Assembly (NCBI RefSeq): GCF_965363235.1
Contig: NC_134842.1
Span: forward strand, 2,321,112 to 2,385,111
Direction of reading: 5' to 3'
DNA: 64,000 nucleotides
From: Mytilus galloprovincialis
Taxonomy: Eukaryota; Mollusca; Bivalvia; Mytilida; Mytilidae
Positions within the stretch are counted from its first letter, which is position 1, and each line of letters opens with the position of its first letter. The position numbers were made by a program, and so were the translations under genes. Below are positions 47,718 to 60,370 of this stretch, piece by piece. The notes beneath the pieces are model-generated. The model did not search any database, was not told the DNA's origin, and saw only the letters and a program-made list of their open reading frames with translations.

Positions 47718-48825
47718 TTGTGTTTTGTTGAAGAACATACACTGTCATCTGGGTATCTCAAAAGCTTGACACATGGTTTGGACATTTGTGATTTGTTGAA
47801 GAACGTATGCTGTCATCTGGGTATCTACGGGTGCGGGAATTCTCGCTACATTGAAGACCCATTGGTGGCCTTCGGCTGTTGTCTGCTCTATGGTCGAGTT
47901 GTTGTCGCTTTGACACACTCCCCATTTCTTTTCTCAATTTTATCTTATTGTGTGGGTAAGACAATTTTTCTTTGATAGGTTCTACTCAGAGCTTGACATA
48001 TGGGATAGACATCATTATCAGTTTGTATTTTGCTGACGAATGCATGATGTTATCTGGGCTTCTTATTTTGTGGGTAAGAGAATTTGTCAAGGTGTGGTTC
48101 GATTCTTGTTTTTTTGTTTGTTGAAGAACGTATATTGTTAATAAGGCTGGATATCTTGGCAGATTCATGTTTGAATGATCCTTTTCCGTTTTTATAGTTT
48201 TTTGTTTTCTCTTGTGACAAGATAATTTCTCTTCGTTTTAAAAAAAAATCATGTCTTTTTAATATAGTTATAAATAAGCGTTTAAGGAGTCCAACTGCTT
48301 CATTTCCTTGTCAATCATTAAGTTACTTTTCATCGTCCAGTTTTCTTACAATATTTTGAATAAGCCATGCTTTTGCCAGTCTTGTTTATTGTTTTTAGTT
48401 TGTGAAATCCTTTGTTGTGCGTGCAAGGGGACTTTAAAACACGTTTTATATAGTTAGTTTGTTACCAACTCTTGCAAATGTTCCTTTAAAGAGAACTGTT
48501 ATAGTTGATGTTAGAATCGTTCTTTACTTCATCACTGAATAACAACTGGCAAGATGGTGAACATAAAAACTGAAAAGTATAGTTCCTTAAATAGATTTTT
48601 TTTTTTACATATGATTAATTGTCTTTTCGATAATCAATTGAAAAGAGATTAGATTCAGATATGGATTTAAAGGGGTCAGGGGCAGGGGTTTCCTCCCCTG
48701 AAATGTCACCTAGAAAATATTGGTGAGTGTCTGCTCTATGTCGAGGCAGTATGTTAATACGCCTAAAGCCATATGATCTTAACATATAATTTAAGTACAG
48801 AAAATATTGCGGTTTTACAATTATT

Positions 48826-48831
48826 TTTATT
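48826..48831 (-). terminator. Candidate poly(A) signal of F-box gene A
   Basis: AATAAA on the minus strand about 50 nt past the stop codon. Confidence 0.45.
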
Positions 48832-48882
48832 CATAAATTAATCAAACTTCATACCAAATAAATAAGGTAGCTATTCAGATTT

Positions 48883-51800
48883 TTACAATTCTTCGTCCGT
48901 TGTTTCTGCTTCATTTATCGATCTATCGTCGTTTTCATCATCACCCTCATCTTCATACTCAGTAGACTCATCATCCTCGGATCTATCCTCCATTAAAACA
49001 ACATCGTAGTCTTCGTCTTCCTCTTCATCATCAGTTTCTGCCATTAATTGGGCAAAAATGTCATCGACTGAATCTTCATCTTCTTCATCGCCTTCATCGT
49101 CACCCTCATTCTCATCATCATTTTCATCTAAATGATCAGTTTCATCGGCTTCGTCGTCTTCAGGATCATCGTCATTGATATCGGAATCATCAATGCCATC
49201 ATGGATATCATCTTCATGATCAATGTTATCGTTTTCATGGTCGATGTTTTCATCATCATGGCCTATGTTTTCGACATTGATTTCGTTGTTTCCTTCATCA
49301 TCATTGTGACAAATTCCTTCGTCCACGCCTCTTTCATCGATATCATTGTCATCTGCGTTATTAAAACTCTCCGGTTCGACGTCGGAAGGGCCATGTTCAT
49401 CGTTTATTTCTACACTTTCTCTATTGATCTCTTCACTATTTTCATCGTTCCCTTCATTGTCGATATTATCTCCATTCTCATCATTGTTTTCTGCATTTAA
49501 GCCGCCCCTGTCCTGGACACCATCGGTTTCAATGTCCTCCCAGGGGAAGTATTGGCTGACCTCGTTATCGACACCATGGAAATCTTCTCTGGCACGGGTC
49601 CTACTATTCTCCCAGTAGAAAACTTCTACGTATCCAACGCAATGCCCAGTACTGCTGTCTCTGTCATTATTCCGACTGGTTTCTCCCGGATAACTATTGA
49701 TCTCTTGCATGTTGCTCTGTTCATCTATTCCAATATTTTCTGTATCATAATTAATGACGTCTTCAATGACAGATATATTTTCGTAATACTGATCAAAGCT
49801 CATTCCATAATTATGTTCAGTATTAGTCCTGTCGTCTTCGATGTGTTGAGGCTCACCATTTTCACCATTCAAAGAGTTGTGTCCAATAATTGTTCTGATT
49901 TCCTGTTGACCACTAGTCAGGTTTTCTTCTTCATTGTATTGTTCCACATTCTCCTCATCATCTACATTTCCGCCATCAATGTTTTCAGTATCAAGCATAG
50001 CGTTTCCTTCATTCAAATTGTTTTCATCTTGGTTCCCATTGTTAACTTCGCCATCATTTTCATTGTTAACCTCTACATCGTTTTGATTACCATCCTCGAC
50101 CTCATCATGTTGAACAAGTAAACCATTGCTTTCGTCTCCCTCTTCATTTTCAATAGCCTCTACAATTTCATTGTTTTCTTCGTTATTTTCATTTTCCTCC
50201 TCATCTTCGTTACCCTCATCCTCATTATTGACCACCTCACGAGGTTGTTCTGCATTAGACTGTCCATCAAGATTTCCAATTATGTGACCATTTTCATCTC
50301 CATCTTGGTTGCTCTCTTCATTATTTTCATTTCCCTCTTCGTTGCCATCATCTTCATTATTTACAACAGCCGCAAGAGGTTGTTCTTCATTTGCCTGTCC
50401 ATCGAGATTACCAAGTACGTGACCATTTTCCTCCTCAACACTTTCCTCCTCATCTTCATCTTCTAAAACATCTTCTTCGTTTTCCTCTTCCTCTTCCGAT
50501 TCCTCTTCCATGCTTTCCTCGTCATCGTCTGACTCGAGCTCCGATGTGATGACGACGTTATTATTGCTTTGGCTGATAGCTTGTGTAAGTTGTACTCGGA
50601 CGGTCATTAAATACTTCAATTCTGTTTCATCTAGACCCAATACTCCAAGATTCAGGGATCGCAGATCTGAATTTGACAAAAGTATTCTTATTGTAAAACT
50701 CATCTAAACATTTTTCAAACAGTAAAACTACATTTAATATACATTTCTGTTTGTTCTATTTTCACTGTAGTTTCAGTATAGACTTTTCTTTTTATTGATA
50801 CTACCCTGGGACTTCTACAACAGTCTCTATACTACCTACCTTAACAATCGCATATGCCTTACATCTTATTAGTCCCATTCACCAATGTCAAACTTTTTTT
50901 TTATGGACAAAACCTTATTATTTATTCTGTAATACTTCAGTCATTGATTTTGTTTCTATCGTATCATCAGGATGTAAGACTATTTTAACACATAGTCAAT
51001 GTTATAGTTATCTCATTTGATTCCAAAGACCCGATTCCAAACAATGTATAAAAGTCAAAACTTATAAATTCTTACTTAATTGTTTATCATACTGCATCTG
51101 GCAAATTTTCTCCACAGTGTTAACAGACATTTTGCAGAACAGACTTAAATGTTTGAGACGATAGCATCTCCCCAGAAAGTACAGGATCTCGTCGTCAACT
51201 GGCTGGTTCTTGTCAAGGTGAAGGCTGAAACTCTCTGAAAACAAATAACCTAAGTTAATAATTAATCTCAAGTAAAATAAGTGTTCGTATGCAGATTTAT
51301 GTTTAAAAACGGGAGATGTATATGTTTGGTTACCTTGACATACAATTAGTGGTAGGATCCATGTAGAAATTTCATAAGTGGGCTTCAGTGATTGCCTAAT
51401 TTATCAACAAACAATTTACCACAAAAGAAGGATCCGTGTCCCTCGAAAACCCTCCAAATCCGCCTCTAATTACATAATGGTGATATCGGATTATCCCGTT
51501 AGTTTTATCGTTTGAATCGTTTTACATTGCCATTTCGGGCTTTTATAGCTGCCTATGCGGTATGGAATTTTCTCATTGTTGAAGGCCGTACGATGACCTA
51601 TAGTTGTTAATTTCTGTGCCATTTTGGTCTCTTGTGGAGAGTTGTTATACAACTTAATGACACTTTCAAAATTATAAGGTTCCATTAGAAATTCGGTTGG
51701 ACTAAACCGCTGCGAATAATTGAATCAATGATTATTTCTTTTGTTAGAGTAAACAATGATTATTTCTTTTGTTAGAGTAAACAATGATTACCATACTTAT

Positions 51801-54446
51801 TGTAAAAACAGCTGATGTTATGAAGTAAATTTAAAAATCATCGGTTGTTGCTAGAGGAACATTGTTGTTGTGATGAATCATGTATTCATTATGTTATTAT
51901 ATCGGAGAAAACATTGCTGATGAGATTAATCAATGTTTCACTACCAAAATTGTCATAGTACACATTACTGGTGTGATAAATCAATGATTCGCGACACAAA
52001 TAGTTTAATTATGATTGCTGATATAAACCAACAATGATTCATTTATATAAAGTGTTAAATAGTTATTGCTGATCTGAGTTATCAGTGATTCACTTACCTA
52101 TAGTGTTTAGAGTAAATATTGCTGATGTGATTAATCAATGAATCACTTACCTAAGGTGTCAGAGTAAACATAACTGATGTGATTAATCAATGATTCACTT
52201 ACCTAAGGTGTCAGAGTAAACGTTACTGATGTGATTAATCAATGATTCACTTACCTAAAGTGTCAGAGTAGACATTACTTATGTGATTAATCAATGATTC
52301 ACTTATCTAAAGTGTCAGAGTAAACATTACTGATATGATTAATGAATGATTCACTTACCTAAAGTGTCAGAGTGAACATAACTGATGTGATTAATCAATG
52401 ATTCACTTACCTAAGGTGTCAGAGTAAACATTGCTGATATGATTAATGAATGATTCACTTACCTAAAGTGTCAGAGTGAACATAACTGATGTGATTAATC
52501 AATGATTCACTTACCTAAGGTGTCAGAGTAAACATTGCTGATATGATTAATGAATGATTCACTTACCTAAAGTGTCAGAGTGAACATAACTGATGTGATT
52601 AATCAATGATTCACTTACCTAAAGTGTCAGAGTAGACATTACTTATGTGATTAATCAATGATTCACTTACCTAAAGTGTCAGAGTAGACATTGCTGATAT
52701 GATTAATGAATGATTCACTTACCTAAAGTGTCAGAGTGAACATAACTGATGTGATTAATCAATGATTCACTTACCTAAAGTGTCAGAGTGAACATAACTG
52801 ATATGATTAATGAATGATTCACTTACCTAAAGTGTCAGAGTGAACATAACTGATGTGATTAATCAATGATTCACTTACCTAAGGTGTCAGAGTAAACATT
52901 AATGATGTGATTAATCAATGATAGACTTACCTAAAGTGTCAGAGTAAACATTGCTGATATGATTAATGAATGATTCACTTACCTAAAGTGTCAGAGTGAA
53001 CATAACTGATGTGATTAATCAATGATTCACTTACCTAAAGTGTCAGAGTAGACATTACTTATGTGATTAATCAATGATTCACTTATCTAAAGTGTCAGAG
53101 TAAACATTACTGATATGATTAATGAATGATTCACTTACCTAAAGTGTCAGAGTAGACATTGCTGATATGATTAATGAATGATTCACTTATCTAAAGTGTC
53201 AGAGTAGACATTACTGATATGATTAATGAATGATTCACTTACCTAAAGTGTCAGAGTGAACATAACTAATGTGATTAATCAATGATTCACTTACCTAAAA
53301 TATCAGAGTAAACATTAATGATGTGATTAATCAATGATAGACTTACCTAAGGTGTCAGAGTAAACATTGCTGATGTGATTAATCAATGATTCACTTAATC
53401 AATGATTCACTTAATCAATGATTCACTTAATCAATGATTCACTTACCTAAAGTATCAGAGTAAACATTACTGATGTGATGAATCAATCCACACAATCTAG
53501 TCTGTGCCTCTGCTCTCGACTCTACAATCGCTGGCCATGCAATAATGTCAATCTCTTTCATAGGAACAGTTTCTGGTAGTGCATGCTGTATACCATGACG
53601 GAATCCAGAAGCATAGATATAGAATATGACTTTGGTGTCAGGACATTGCCTTTTAAAGTAGGTCCACGTCTCTGGTTCTATTACCCAACTATTAATATCG
53701 CAATCAATAGTAAGAGTAAATGTTTTCATTTTCTGTTCCCTGGCGAAATGCCTTAGAATTTCTCCGTTTACCGTGTTGTAATTAGTATAGATATAAGTTA
53801 ATCCTTTCATCTTTGACATAGCATTTCTATAACGTGATATAGAGATGGGGATGACATTGGTTTGGAACATGTCTTCCATGTATAGAAATTTCAGAGTTTT
53901 TGATGCTGCTCCCCGTCCGAGGGACTCTAATATTCTACAACCATCTACAAGTGTTACACGTGCAGCGATTAAGTTTAGTACTTCAAGTTCCCGGCATCGT
54001 CTCAGAAAACGACAGAGCGAAGCAACGACACGATTTTTAGAGGCTACAAAATGCCAGTGATTTTCCATATTAGCATGGTAGAGTGTAAATTCTTTGAGTC
54101 GCATGTTTGCTATGACTGCTAACTTCTTCAGAAAGACTTCAGTCGCTTGAGAAATGACTTTCACCGTTCGATAGGTAGGTCCCTGGAATCTTATAGCTAA
54201 CGATCGCAAGTGTTTTCCAAACCTTTTAATATATCTACAAGCTCTTTCCGCCGTGCCCATAGCATCGAATCCACCAAAGCTAACACACCGGTACCGCCAT
54301 AGTAATGGCGTTTCAAAGAGCCGCAACCAGTTTTTACATACACGGGCTGCAGCCACTCGTTCACTGTCATCCAAGTATTTGTAAACCTCTATTAAGGCAA
54401 CATCTGGAAGATAACACCAGTCGCTACTTTGTCCTAAATCACACAT
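48883..54446 (-). CDS. FBXO39-like F-box protein A with a giant acidic tail, 3 exons
   Basis: Exons are 53447-54446, 51076-51234 and 48883-50666 (2943 nt, 980 aa, TAA). Both introns are GT-AG and in phase. Residues about 9-53 are an F-box (LPDVALIEVYKYL, ARVCKNWLRLF, LLWRYR). LRR-like leucine-rich segments follow to about residue 425, collinear with paralogue B and with human FBXO39 (442 aa). Exon 3 opens with LRSLNLGVLGLDETELKYLM, matching B's last exon, which validates the splice. It then continues for about 555 residues of Asp/Glu/Asn-rich sequence ending TTDEEL. The tail contains an internal duplication of about 45 residues (GNLDGQANEEQP and GNLDGQSNAEQP). F-box proteins usually recruit substrates to SCF ubiquitin ligases; this role is inferred. 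The tail has no counterpart that I know in the family. Confidence 0.88.
51720..53470 (-). repeat. Tandem array of F-box A exon 1 end plus its 5' splice site (52 bp, about 26 units)
   Basis: The unit is about 29 nt of the exon 1 end (CATCAGTAATGTTTACTCTG, then ATACTTTAG in the true exon), the donor GTAAGT and about 17 nt of intron (GAATCATTGATTAATCA). It repeats every 52 bp from about 52091 to the real donor at 53445-53446. Most copies keep TTTAG|GTAAGT or CTTAG|GTAAGT. A few read GATAAGT and are lost. Between 51720 and 52090 the copies become steadily more decayed. Next to the exon there is extra slippage of a 16-bp piece (AATCAATGATTCACTT). Reading past the real donor gives Gly-Lys-stop. Confidence 0.93.
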
Positions 54447-54870
54447 GTTTAGGAAAGTTTGTAGACACCAACGTTACCCATGCAAACACTTATCCTGAAG
54501 ATCCAAGCGTGCGCAGATTTACCACAGAAACGACAATGGGGAACGTCACAAAGATCATTACATTATAGTCGGTCCAATCAGAAATTTTAATAAAAAATAC
54601 CAAACATTAAAATGGCTTTAAATATCGTAAATCGCTTTTTTTCGTTGTCTAAATACTTCTAAAAAAAATTAAAACATGACGTCCAGTTGATTTTTCCCAA
54701 ACAAAAAATGCTTAAAAATTCGGACTACGGCGAGTCCAACGTCATAATGTCTCAATTTGACACTATGGAGAACGTCAAGCCTAGTAACGTCAAACTGAAT
54801 GGAAAGTAGTTGGGTTGTTGGAAAAGTTTGTGAGATATTCACGTCAGTGTCAAGAATATTTAACAGTAGT
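54447..54870. promoter_or_regulatory. Shared promoter region of the divergent F-box pair
   Basis: 424 bp lie between the two start codons, so both promoters must fit here or overlap the first exons. An upstream in-frame ATG for gene B lies at 54799. I favour 54871, whose start MEQSTW lines up with paralogue A. No TATA box is convincing. Confidence 0.55.
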
Positions 54871-57800
54871 ATGGAACAATCGACATGGGTTGATCTACCA
54901 GATGTCGTGGTTATAGAGTTATTTAGATTTTTAAAAGACAAAGATCGAGCGGCTGCCGCGCTAGCATGTAAAAACTGGGCAAGATTGTTTAAGACGCCAT
55001 GCCTATGGCGCTCTCGACACTTTGAGATGGGAGGTTATAGGGCGCACAATAATGGAAGCCGCGCTTGTGCGTTTTCAAGTTTATTCGGAAACTATGTTAG
55101 ATATTTATCGATTTCGTGTAGTCATCCTTCATATCACACAACAAAAATATTCCAGAGAGCTATCGAGGACGTCCTAGGAAAAATGCGCACGTCGAATTTA
55201 TTTGAGTTTGAGCTGGAAAGATTAGAACTTGAACGTTTTTGGAAGTACGAAACACCCCGTGATAAATTAATAGCATGTTTTGTTAGGTTTTTAAAAACAC
55301 AAAAATATTTGAAAATATTTGATATGACAGCTGCACAATGTAACTTAGATGGAGGTTGTCGAATTCTACAAGCAGTGGGCAATAATTCTGGTCACAAAGT
55401 ACAAGATGTTTTTATAGAAGACTTTTTTCATTCAAGGCTAGCAGTATTTCAAACTGATCATTATAAGTCTGCAATTTACAAATTTACAAACATAAACTAT
55501 TTAGGAATCAATTACAACTGCTTGTCCGATGAAATTATTGAAACTTTTTCCAAAACACTTGAAGGAAAATTGGAGTGTATGAACATCAAAGTTTACCGAA
55601 ACGATCCACATTTCCACACCATAAGTGGCAGCCAGTGGTCTATGTTACGACGGAAGTGTCCAAAGTTGAAGGTAACCATGTGGTTTGAAAGCATTGGACA
55701 TTCCACAGATATAATTCCGGTTCTTGTGAAGGAGATTCCATTAAAAGACTTACATATCTGGACAGGATATGATGATGATGTGGAATGGAGACTTGCAATA
55801 ACGATAGACCATATTGCAAATTCTTACGCCAATACTTTAAGTAAGTCAAATTGAATACTTGCAAGTCTTATCAATAGGATAATTGGTCAGCGGAAAACAT
55901 TAGAAAAGTAACCCTTCTTTTGATTAAGGTAAAGAAGACAAGAATGTGATTACCTCTACTAATATTCAATAATAGAAATTTTAAAACGAAATCGTTAATG
56001 TTTTGATTTTAGAAATATATATATACAAATTGTCTTTTGAACAGTTTTATTTAAAATACATGTATATACACACTCATTATTTATCGTATGTGTCTGTCGC
56101 ATATTGTTGGTTTTTTTTATTTAAGTCAGACCGATAGTTTCTCGTTTCTTGTTTTACATTTATTATTTCGGCGCAATTTAAAGCTATATAAGTGATATTG
56201 GTTTTGCTCATTGTCGAAGGTCTACAGCAGCGACCTACAGTTGTAAAAAAACATCATTAAAGTGCAAAAACTCCGATAAGGTGTCCTTATTATCTTATTT
56301 GTAGACCTTGTCTTACTGGTCATTTTGCTTATATTAGTTTCTTTCTATCTGTACTGTTTTCAAAATGACGAAGGAAAATTAAGATAAAATTTGTCAATTA
56401 AGGGCATTAATTCCTGCAACAAGGCATCTGACTGTCTTGATTTAAATTATAGCAGGTAGATCGCAACATTCTGGACATTTTAGATCCTAATATATTTTCT
56501 CTATTCATAGCAGTTTTTAGTATAATAGACAAAAACTTGCATTTTACCCCTTTGTTCCATTTTTAGGCCATGGCGGCTATATTGGTTGTCTGGCGGGGTT
56601 ATCGGACACATTCCTTAAACTACACACCCCTATTATAATTGTGGCCAACTTTGGTTGAATTTGGCCCAGTGAGATTAGTTTCAGAGGAGAATAATGTTTT
56701 AAAAGTTAATCGACGACAGATCGAGGCCAAGTGATGAGAAAAGCTCACTTGACGCATTGGTCCAAGGGGAGCCTCACATTTATCTGATTTTTTCCTGCAG
56801 TACCACATTATGATAAAATTTAAACTATGCTTTGAGACTTGGATTGAGGGTTGTCTCATTGACACTCATATCGCATCTTCTTATATTTATTAAACGGTAC
56901 GAATGCGAATTAAGGCGTAAAAAACAAAAGAGGAAACACAGAACTGCACTTATTATAATGACTTTACTAAAAGATTGATTGTTTTATTTTATTCCAGGCA
57001 TGCTCTCGCTAGAACTAGATAATAATCACGAATTTGTGGACGATAATGTACTGGCACTGTTACAAAAGTGTAAGAAACTAAACCAGCTTACTCTCAATGC
57101 CAATGTTGTGGTCAGCACGATCAGGGCTATCTGTCTCTTGCGGTCAGAAAAGAAAACCAGTAAGTAAAATTCAATAGTAAAAGTACCACAAACGATATGA
57201 CAGGTAAAATTGAATTTTAACAGTTTGTGTGAATTGATATTAAAACTAGAAAAAATATTTTTCTAACTATTTGGATAGTGTCGGTTTTAATTAACGCTCA
57301 GCAGAAAACAAAATGCATATCTAGGACGAGAATATGTTAATATTATATGAATCTTAACACTGCTCTGTACCAATTCCCTCAGACGGACTTTTTTCAGTGC
57401 TAGTTCACAAGGTAACAGCCCACAGGACGAAATGTAAGCCTAACTGGACACATTATTCTGACTCCGAGACGACTGCTTAACATTTGGTCATTGATGCAAC
57501 AAACCTTTTAAAGAAGAACATTTTTAATAGCACTATAATACAATTCTCAGGAATACAATTTAGATAACGATCACATTTTTACGTAGATCATAATACTAGT
57601 ACACAGTTTTGCTTAGTCACATTTTGGAGCAGGTATATACAGTTTTTCATAACTGACACGCTTAGAGTAGGTATATAATATAATTTAAATTTCTTAGGGT
57701 AAGAATTTAGGAATGTTTCTGTTACAACCTCGCATCTTAGAGAATATATTTGTCGTTAACCTCAAGATGTCCTTTTGTTTTTGTGCAATCCCCTTTTATT

Positions 57801-58560
57801 CATACTGTATAAATAACAATTGCTGAAGTCCTTGTTCATAAAACTGGATAGACATAATATTTTATATGCTGACTTCTGGCCTTTGTTAGTCTTGTATTAT
57901 TTTAATTTTAGTTTCTTGTGTACAATTTGGAAATTAGTATGGCGTTCATTATCACTGGACTAGTATATATTTGTTTAGGGGCCAGCTGAAGGACGCCTCC
58001 GGGTGCGGGAATTTCTCGCTACATTGAAGACCTGTTGGTGACCCTCTGCTGTTGTTTTTTATTTGGGCGGGTTGTTGTCTCTTTGACACATTCCCCATTT
58101 CCATTCTCAATTTTATTCATCTGTATAAATATAAGAAGATGTGGTATAAGTGCAAATGAGACAACTCTCCGTCCAAGTCACAATTTATAAAGGTAAACCA
58201 TTATAGGTCAAAGTACGGTCTTCAACACGAAGTCTTAATTGGCCCACACTGAACAGAAGGGCCCAAAAATTACAAGTGTAAAAACATTCAAACGAGAATA
58301 CCAACGGTCTACTCTATATAAAAGTATGAATAGGTAAATAAAGACTGTTTTGGTCGTCATGTTTTGTTGCAATCGTGTATAATGATAATGCTTTTACATT
58401 TACAGCCTTACAGTCCCTCCATCTGACCGCATGTGGACTGTCCGAACAAGAATGGACTGTCTTGTGTCAAATCAAAGATGAGTTTTCTGAGATGATTGAA
58501 CAACAGGGTCTGGACTACAAATTCTGTACTGATTTGTTAATAGACCTGACGCCAATGTAG
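54871..58560 (+). CDS. FBXO39: FBXO39-like F-box protein B, 3 exons
   Basis: Exons are 54871-55840, 56998-57159 and 58406-58560 (1287 nt, 428 aa, TAG), with GT-AG introns in phase. The F-box lies at residues about 5-48 (VDLPDVVVIELFRFL, ALACKNWARLF, CLWRSR). The long middle matches FBXO39 in order: KYLKIFDMTAAQCNLDGGCR, then DVFIEDFFHSRLAVF, then LGINYNCLSDEIIE, then a basic CPKLKVTMWFE. Exon 2 has LSLELDNNHEFVDDNVLALL and exon 3 ends LLIDLTPM. Total length is close to human FBXO39 (442 aa). Gene A, transcribed away from it, has the same exon structure, so this is an inverted tandem duplication. FBXO39 is expected to act as an SCF substrate receptor. The substrate is unknown. Confidence 0.9.
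56998..57159 (+). other. Exon 2 of F-box gene B
   Basis: It is too short to stand out by itself. The acceptor is TTTATTCCAG|GC and the donor is ACCA|GTAAGT. The coded peptide is collinear with exon 2 of gene A (SFSLHLDKNQPVDDEILYFL). Confidence 0.85.
57875..58110 (-). repeat. Interspersed repeat, 'GGGACAACAACCCGACC' family
   Basis: Copy of the element at 40645-40925 in the same orientation, in intron 2 of F-box gene B. It is followed at 58133 by a member of the other common family. Confidence 0.75.
58133..58330 (+). repeat. Interspersed repeat, 'GTGCCAATGAGACAAC' family
   Basis: AGAAGATGTGGTATAAGTGC, then ACCATTATAGGTCAA, then ACCAACGGTCTA. It aligns with 41423-41640 and lies about 75 bp before exon 3 of gene B. 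Confidence 0.75.
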
Positions 58561-58769
58561 ATGATCTTGGTCCATCATAAAAAATATTGACAATCAATTA
58601 TGAAGTTTTGAATATATATATATATTGTTTTCTTGATTAAAAGAGCTATGTAAAACCACTTGCTCATCTTTAAGGTTTTGTTTTTGCCATTGCATTGTCA
58701 GTTTTTCTTCGCTTTATGAGTTTTGAATCTCAACTTGGTATGAACAGTGAATATGATTATCTTGAATGT

Positions 58770-60370
58770 TCATGAAATATTTGCCACTGTAGTAAAACAT
58801 CTATCAATATGTGAAAATAATCCTGCATTTACATGGAACAAGCAATATATGTGAATATAATCTTACAAATACATGAAATATTCGCCACTGGACTCAACAA
58901 TTAATAAAAACTTGATAATAATCCTACATTAACATGAGAAATATTTGCCACTGGACTCATAAATGCTGCATATAAATGAGAAATATTTTCCACTGGACTG
59001 TGCAATCAATCTATGTGCGAACATAATCTTCCATGTACATGCAATATTTGCCACTGGACTCAACACTCAATCAATACATGAACATAATCCTGATCCTGCA
59101 AAAAGATAAATGTATGTCACTGAACTCAACAATCAATATTTGAAAAATGTCTTGCATATACATGAAATATATGTTACTGGACTCAACAATTAATCAATTA
59201 ACAAACATGATCTAGCATATACATGAAATATTTGCCACTGGACTCCACAATCAACAAATAAACACACATGATATTACATGTACCTAAATTGATTGTCACA
59301 GGACTCAACAACCAGTCAAAAAGTGAAACTTATCTTGCATATATATATATATATGAATTATTTACCACTTTACTCAACAATCAAGCAATACAAGGACATG
59401 ATCTTGAATATGCATGAAATATTTGTCATTGGACCTATCAAACAAGCAAAAAATACGTGATCATGCTCTTGCATATACATGAATTGATTGCCACTGGAAT
59501 CAACAATCAATCAATACATGAACAAAAAGATCGCATGTACATAAAGTTTGCCACTGGATTCAACAATCAATCTATGTGAATATGCAAGAAAAATTTGTCA
59601 CTTGACTCAGCAATCGATCAAAAAGTGAACATTATCTTGCATATACATGAATATTTGCAACTGAACTCAACAATTAATATATTCATGATCATAGTATTGC
59701 ATATATATGAAATATTTGCTACACTAAGCGATAATGATGTTCTTAAATATGTATGAAATATTTGCCACTGGATTCAACAATCAATTCATAAGAAACCATA
59801 AGCTTGCATTAACATGAATAATTTGCAACTGGACTTAATAATCTTTCAATATGTGAACATAATCTTGAATACACATGAAATATTTGCCACTGGTTCATAG
59901 TGTTTCTGACACATGAAATATTTGCCAATAGACCCAACAATCTATCAATATGTGAATATACATGATATATTTGTTACTGGACTAAACAATCAAGCAATAC
60001 AGGGACATGATATATTTGTTACAGGACTAAACAATCAAGCAATACAGGGACAAGATATATTTGTTGATTGATGTTAAGTAAGGCACAACCAATCAAATTG
60101 TGAAAATGAAGTTTGGTTTTGGGGATTATCAAGGATTATGTGTTATTTATTCACAGAGATCACATTCTTCCAGAAAAGAATTCCTGTTCACTTTGAGTTT
60201 ATCATCAGTCCTTGTTCATAGTGTAGGATTCTTACACATGATATATTTCCCACTGGACCCAACAATCTATCAATATGTGAGGCTTATCTTGAATATACAT
60301 GATATATTTGCCACTGGACCCAACAATCTATCAATATGTGAGGCTTATCTTGAATATATATGATATATTT
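58770..60370. repeat. Diverged tandem array with the phrase TTTGCCACTGGACTCAACAA
   Basis: Units of roughly 60-65 bp with the phrases ATGAAATATTTGCCACTGG, CAACAATCAATC and ATATGTGAACATAATCTTGC run downstream of gene B. Units are strongly diverged, with insertions and deletions. A fresh duplication of about 60 bp is seen near the end, at about 60245-60365. The array starts about 200 bp after the stop codon, so part of it may be in the 3' UTR. Confidence 0.8.

Larger units (their letters stand above)
43924..48882. other. Intergenic region between TMEM199 and F-box gene A
   Basis: No gene is supported in these 5 kb between two converging genes. It contains interspersed repeats (44805-45085, 45527-46447, 47104-47367 and 47820-47945), a run of 10-12 C at about 45081, and a (TA)n microsatellite at about 47684-47712. 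Confidence 0.6.

Noticed and set aside
49132-50707. Several plus-strand hydrophobic frames that look like membrane proteins
   Set aside because: They are antisense shadows of the GAA/GAT/AAT-rich acidic tail exon of F-box gene A.
54799-54870. Upstream ATG as the start of F-box gene B
   Set aside because: The extra 24 residues have no counterpart in paralogue A, whose F-box begins at a similar distance from the start at 54871.
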